From contig JASFOS010000156.1 in NCBI GenBank assembly GCA_050116415.1, positions 1 through 5,060 on the forward strand: DNA of 5,060 nt. The letters run 5' to 3'. Both the position numbers and the translations under genes were made by a program. The notes beneath the pieces were generated by a model. It was not told the DNA's origin, ran no database searches, and saw only the letters and a list, made by a program, of their open reading frames with translations. This DNA is from JARRJY01 sp050116415 (GTDB taxonomy: Bacteria > Pseudomonadota > Gammaproteobacteria > UBA6429 > Thiohalophilaceae). Below, in pieces: positions 4,997 to 5,060 of the stretch (position 1 is its first letter; every line of letters starts with the position of its first letter).

Positions 4997-5060
4997 ATGA
5001 CCCATAAGAAAGTCAAAAACCTGTTGATCACGCTGGTGATTATTGTCGGCCTGGTCGCCA
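4997..5060 (+). CDS. Start of an unidentified membrane-anchored or exported protein (3' truncated)
   Basis: An ATG at 4997, 13 bases after the amrS stop, opens a frame that runs without a stop to the window end (21 complete codons). It reads MTHKKVKNLLITLVIIVGLVA: a basic start (KKVK) followed by a continuous hydrophobic stretch, as in an N-terminal signal peptide or single membrane anchor. The ribosome binding site is weak. The short gap on the same strand suggests cotranscription with amrS. The hydrophobic N-terminus argues against this being AmrA or AmrB, which are soluble. The sequence is too short to name the protein. Confidence 0.6.
   Translation, partial: MTHKKVKNLLITLVIIVGLVA

Overview
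The window reads as ordinary chromosomal DNA from a Gram-negative bacterium, most likely a gammaproteobacterium. The signs are an outer-membrane beta-barrel protein with a signal peptide and a C-terminal Phe, a sigma70-type consensus -10 box, an FNR/Anr-like site, and YjbB/NptA-type phosphate transport. This placement is inferred from gene content and signals only. Codon use looks even across the genes. I saw no tRNA, rRNA, CRISPR array, insertion sequence or phage gene.

Layout from left to right. (1) Positions 2-376 are the 3' end of a helical protein I do not recognise, cut by the window edge. (2) Positions 418-1029 encode a stand-alone prolyl-4-hydroxylase-like 2-oxoglutarate/Fe(II) oxygenase. 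(3) On the opposite strand, 1683-1072 encode a small outer-membrane beta-barrel protein that converges on the oxygenase; a perfect 9-bp inverted repeat sits at the junction. (4) An 87-bp divergent intergenic region (1684-1770) holds a TATAAT -10 box and an 18-bp palindrome that looks like an operator. (5) Positions 1771-2220 encode a GNAT acetyltransferase, followed after 43 bp by (6) a Na+/phosphate cotransporter-family protein with a C-terminal PhoU-like domain (2264-3838), probably in the same transcript. (7) A 53-bp, very AT-rich gap contains an FNR/Anr-type site and a -10 box at activator-like spacing. It leads into (8) the radical SAM enzyme of the AmmeMemoRadiSam system, AmrS (3892-4983). 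(9) From 4997 a further gene with a hydrophobic N-terminus begins and runs off the window.

The genes do not form one obvious pathway. The main points for follow-up are the apparent oxygen-responsive, possibly leaderless promoter of amrS (an enzyme of unsettled physiological role whose iron-sulfur cluster is oxygen-sensitive), the palindrome between the outer-membrane protein and acetyltransferase genes, and the unidentified protein beside the 2OG oxygenase. I did not find a clearly new multi-gene system within these 5 kb. No stretch over 300 bases lacks a gene.
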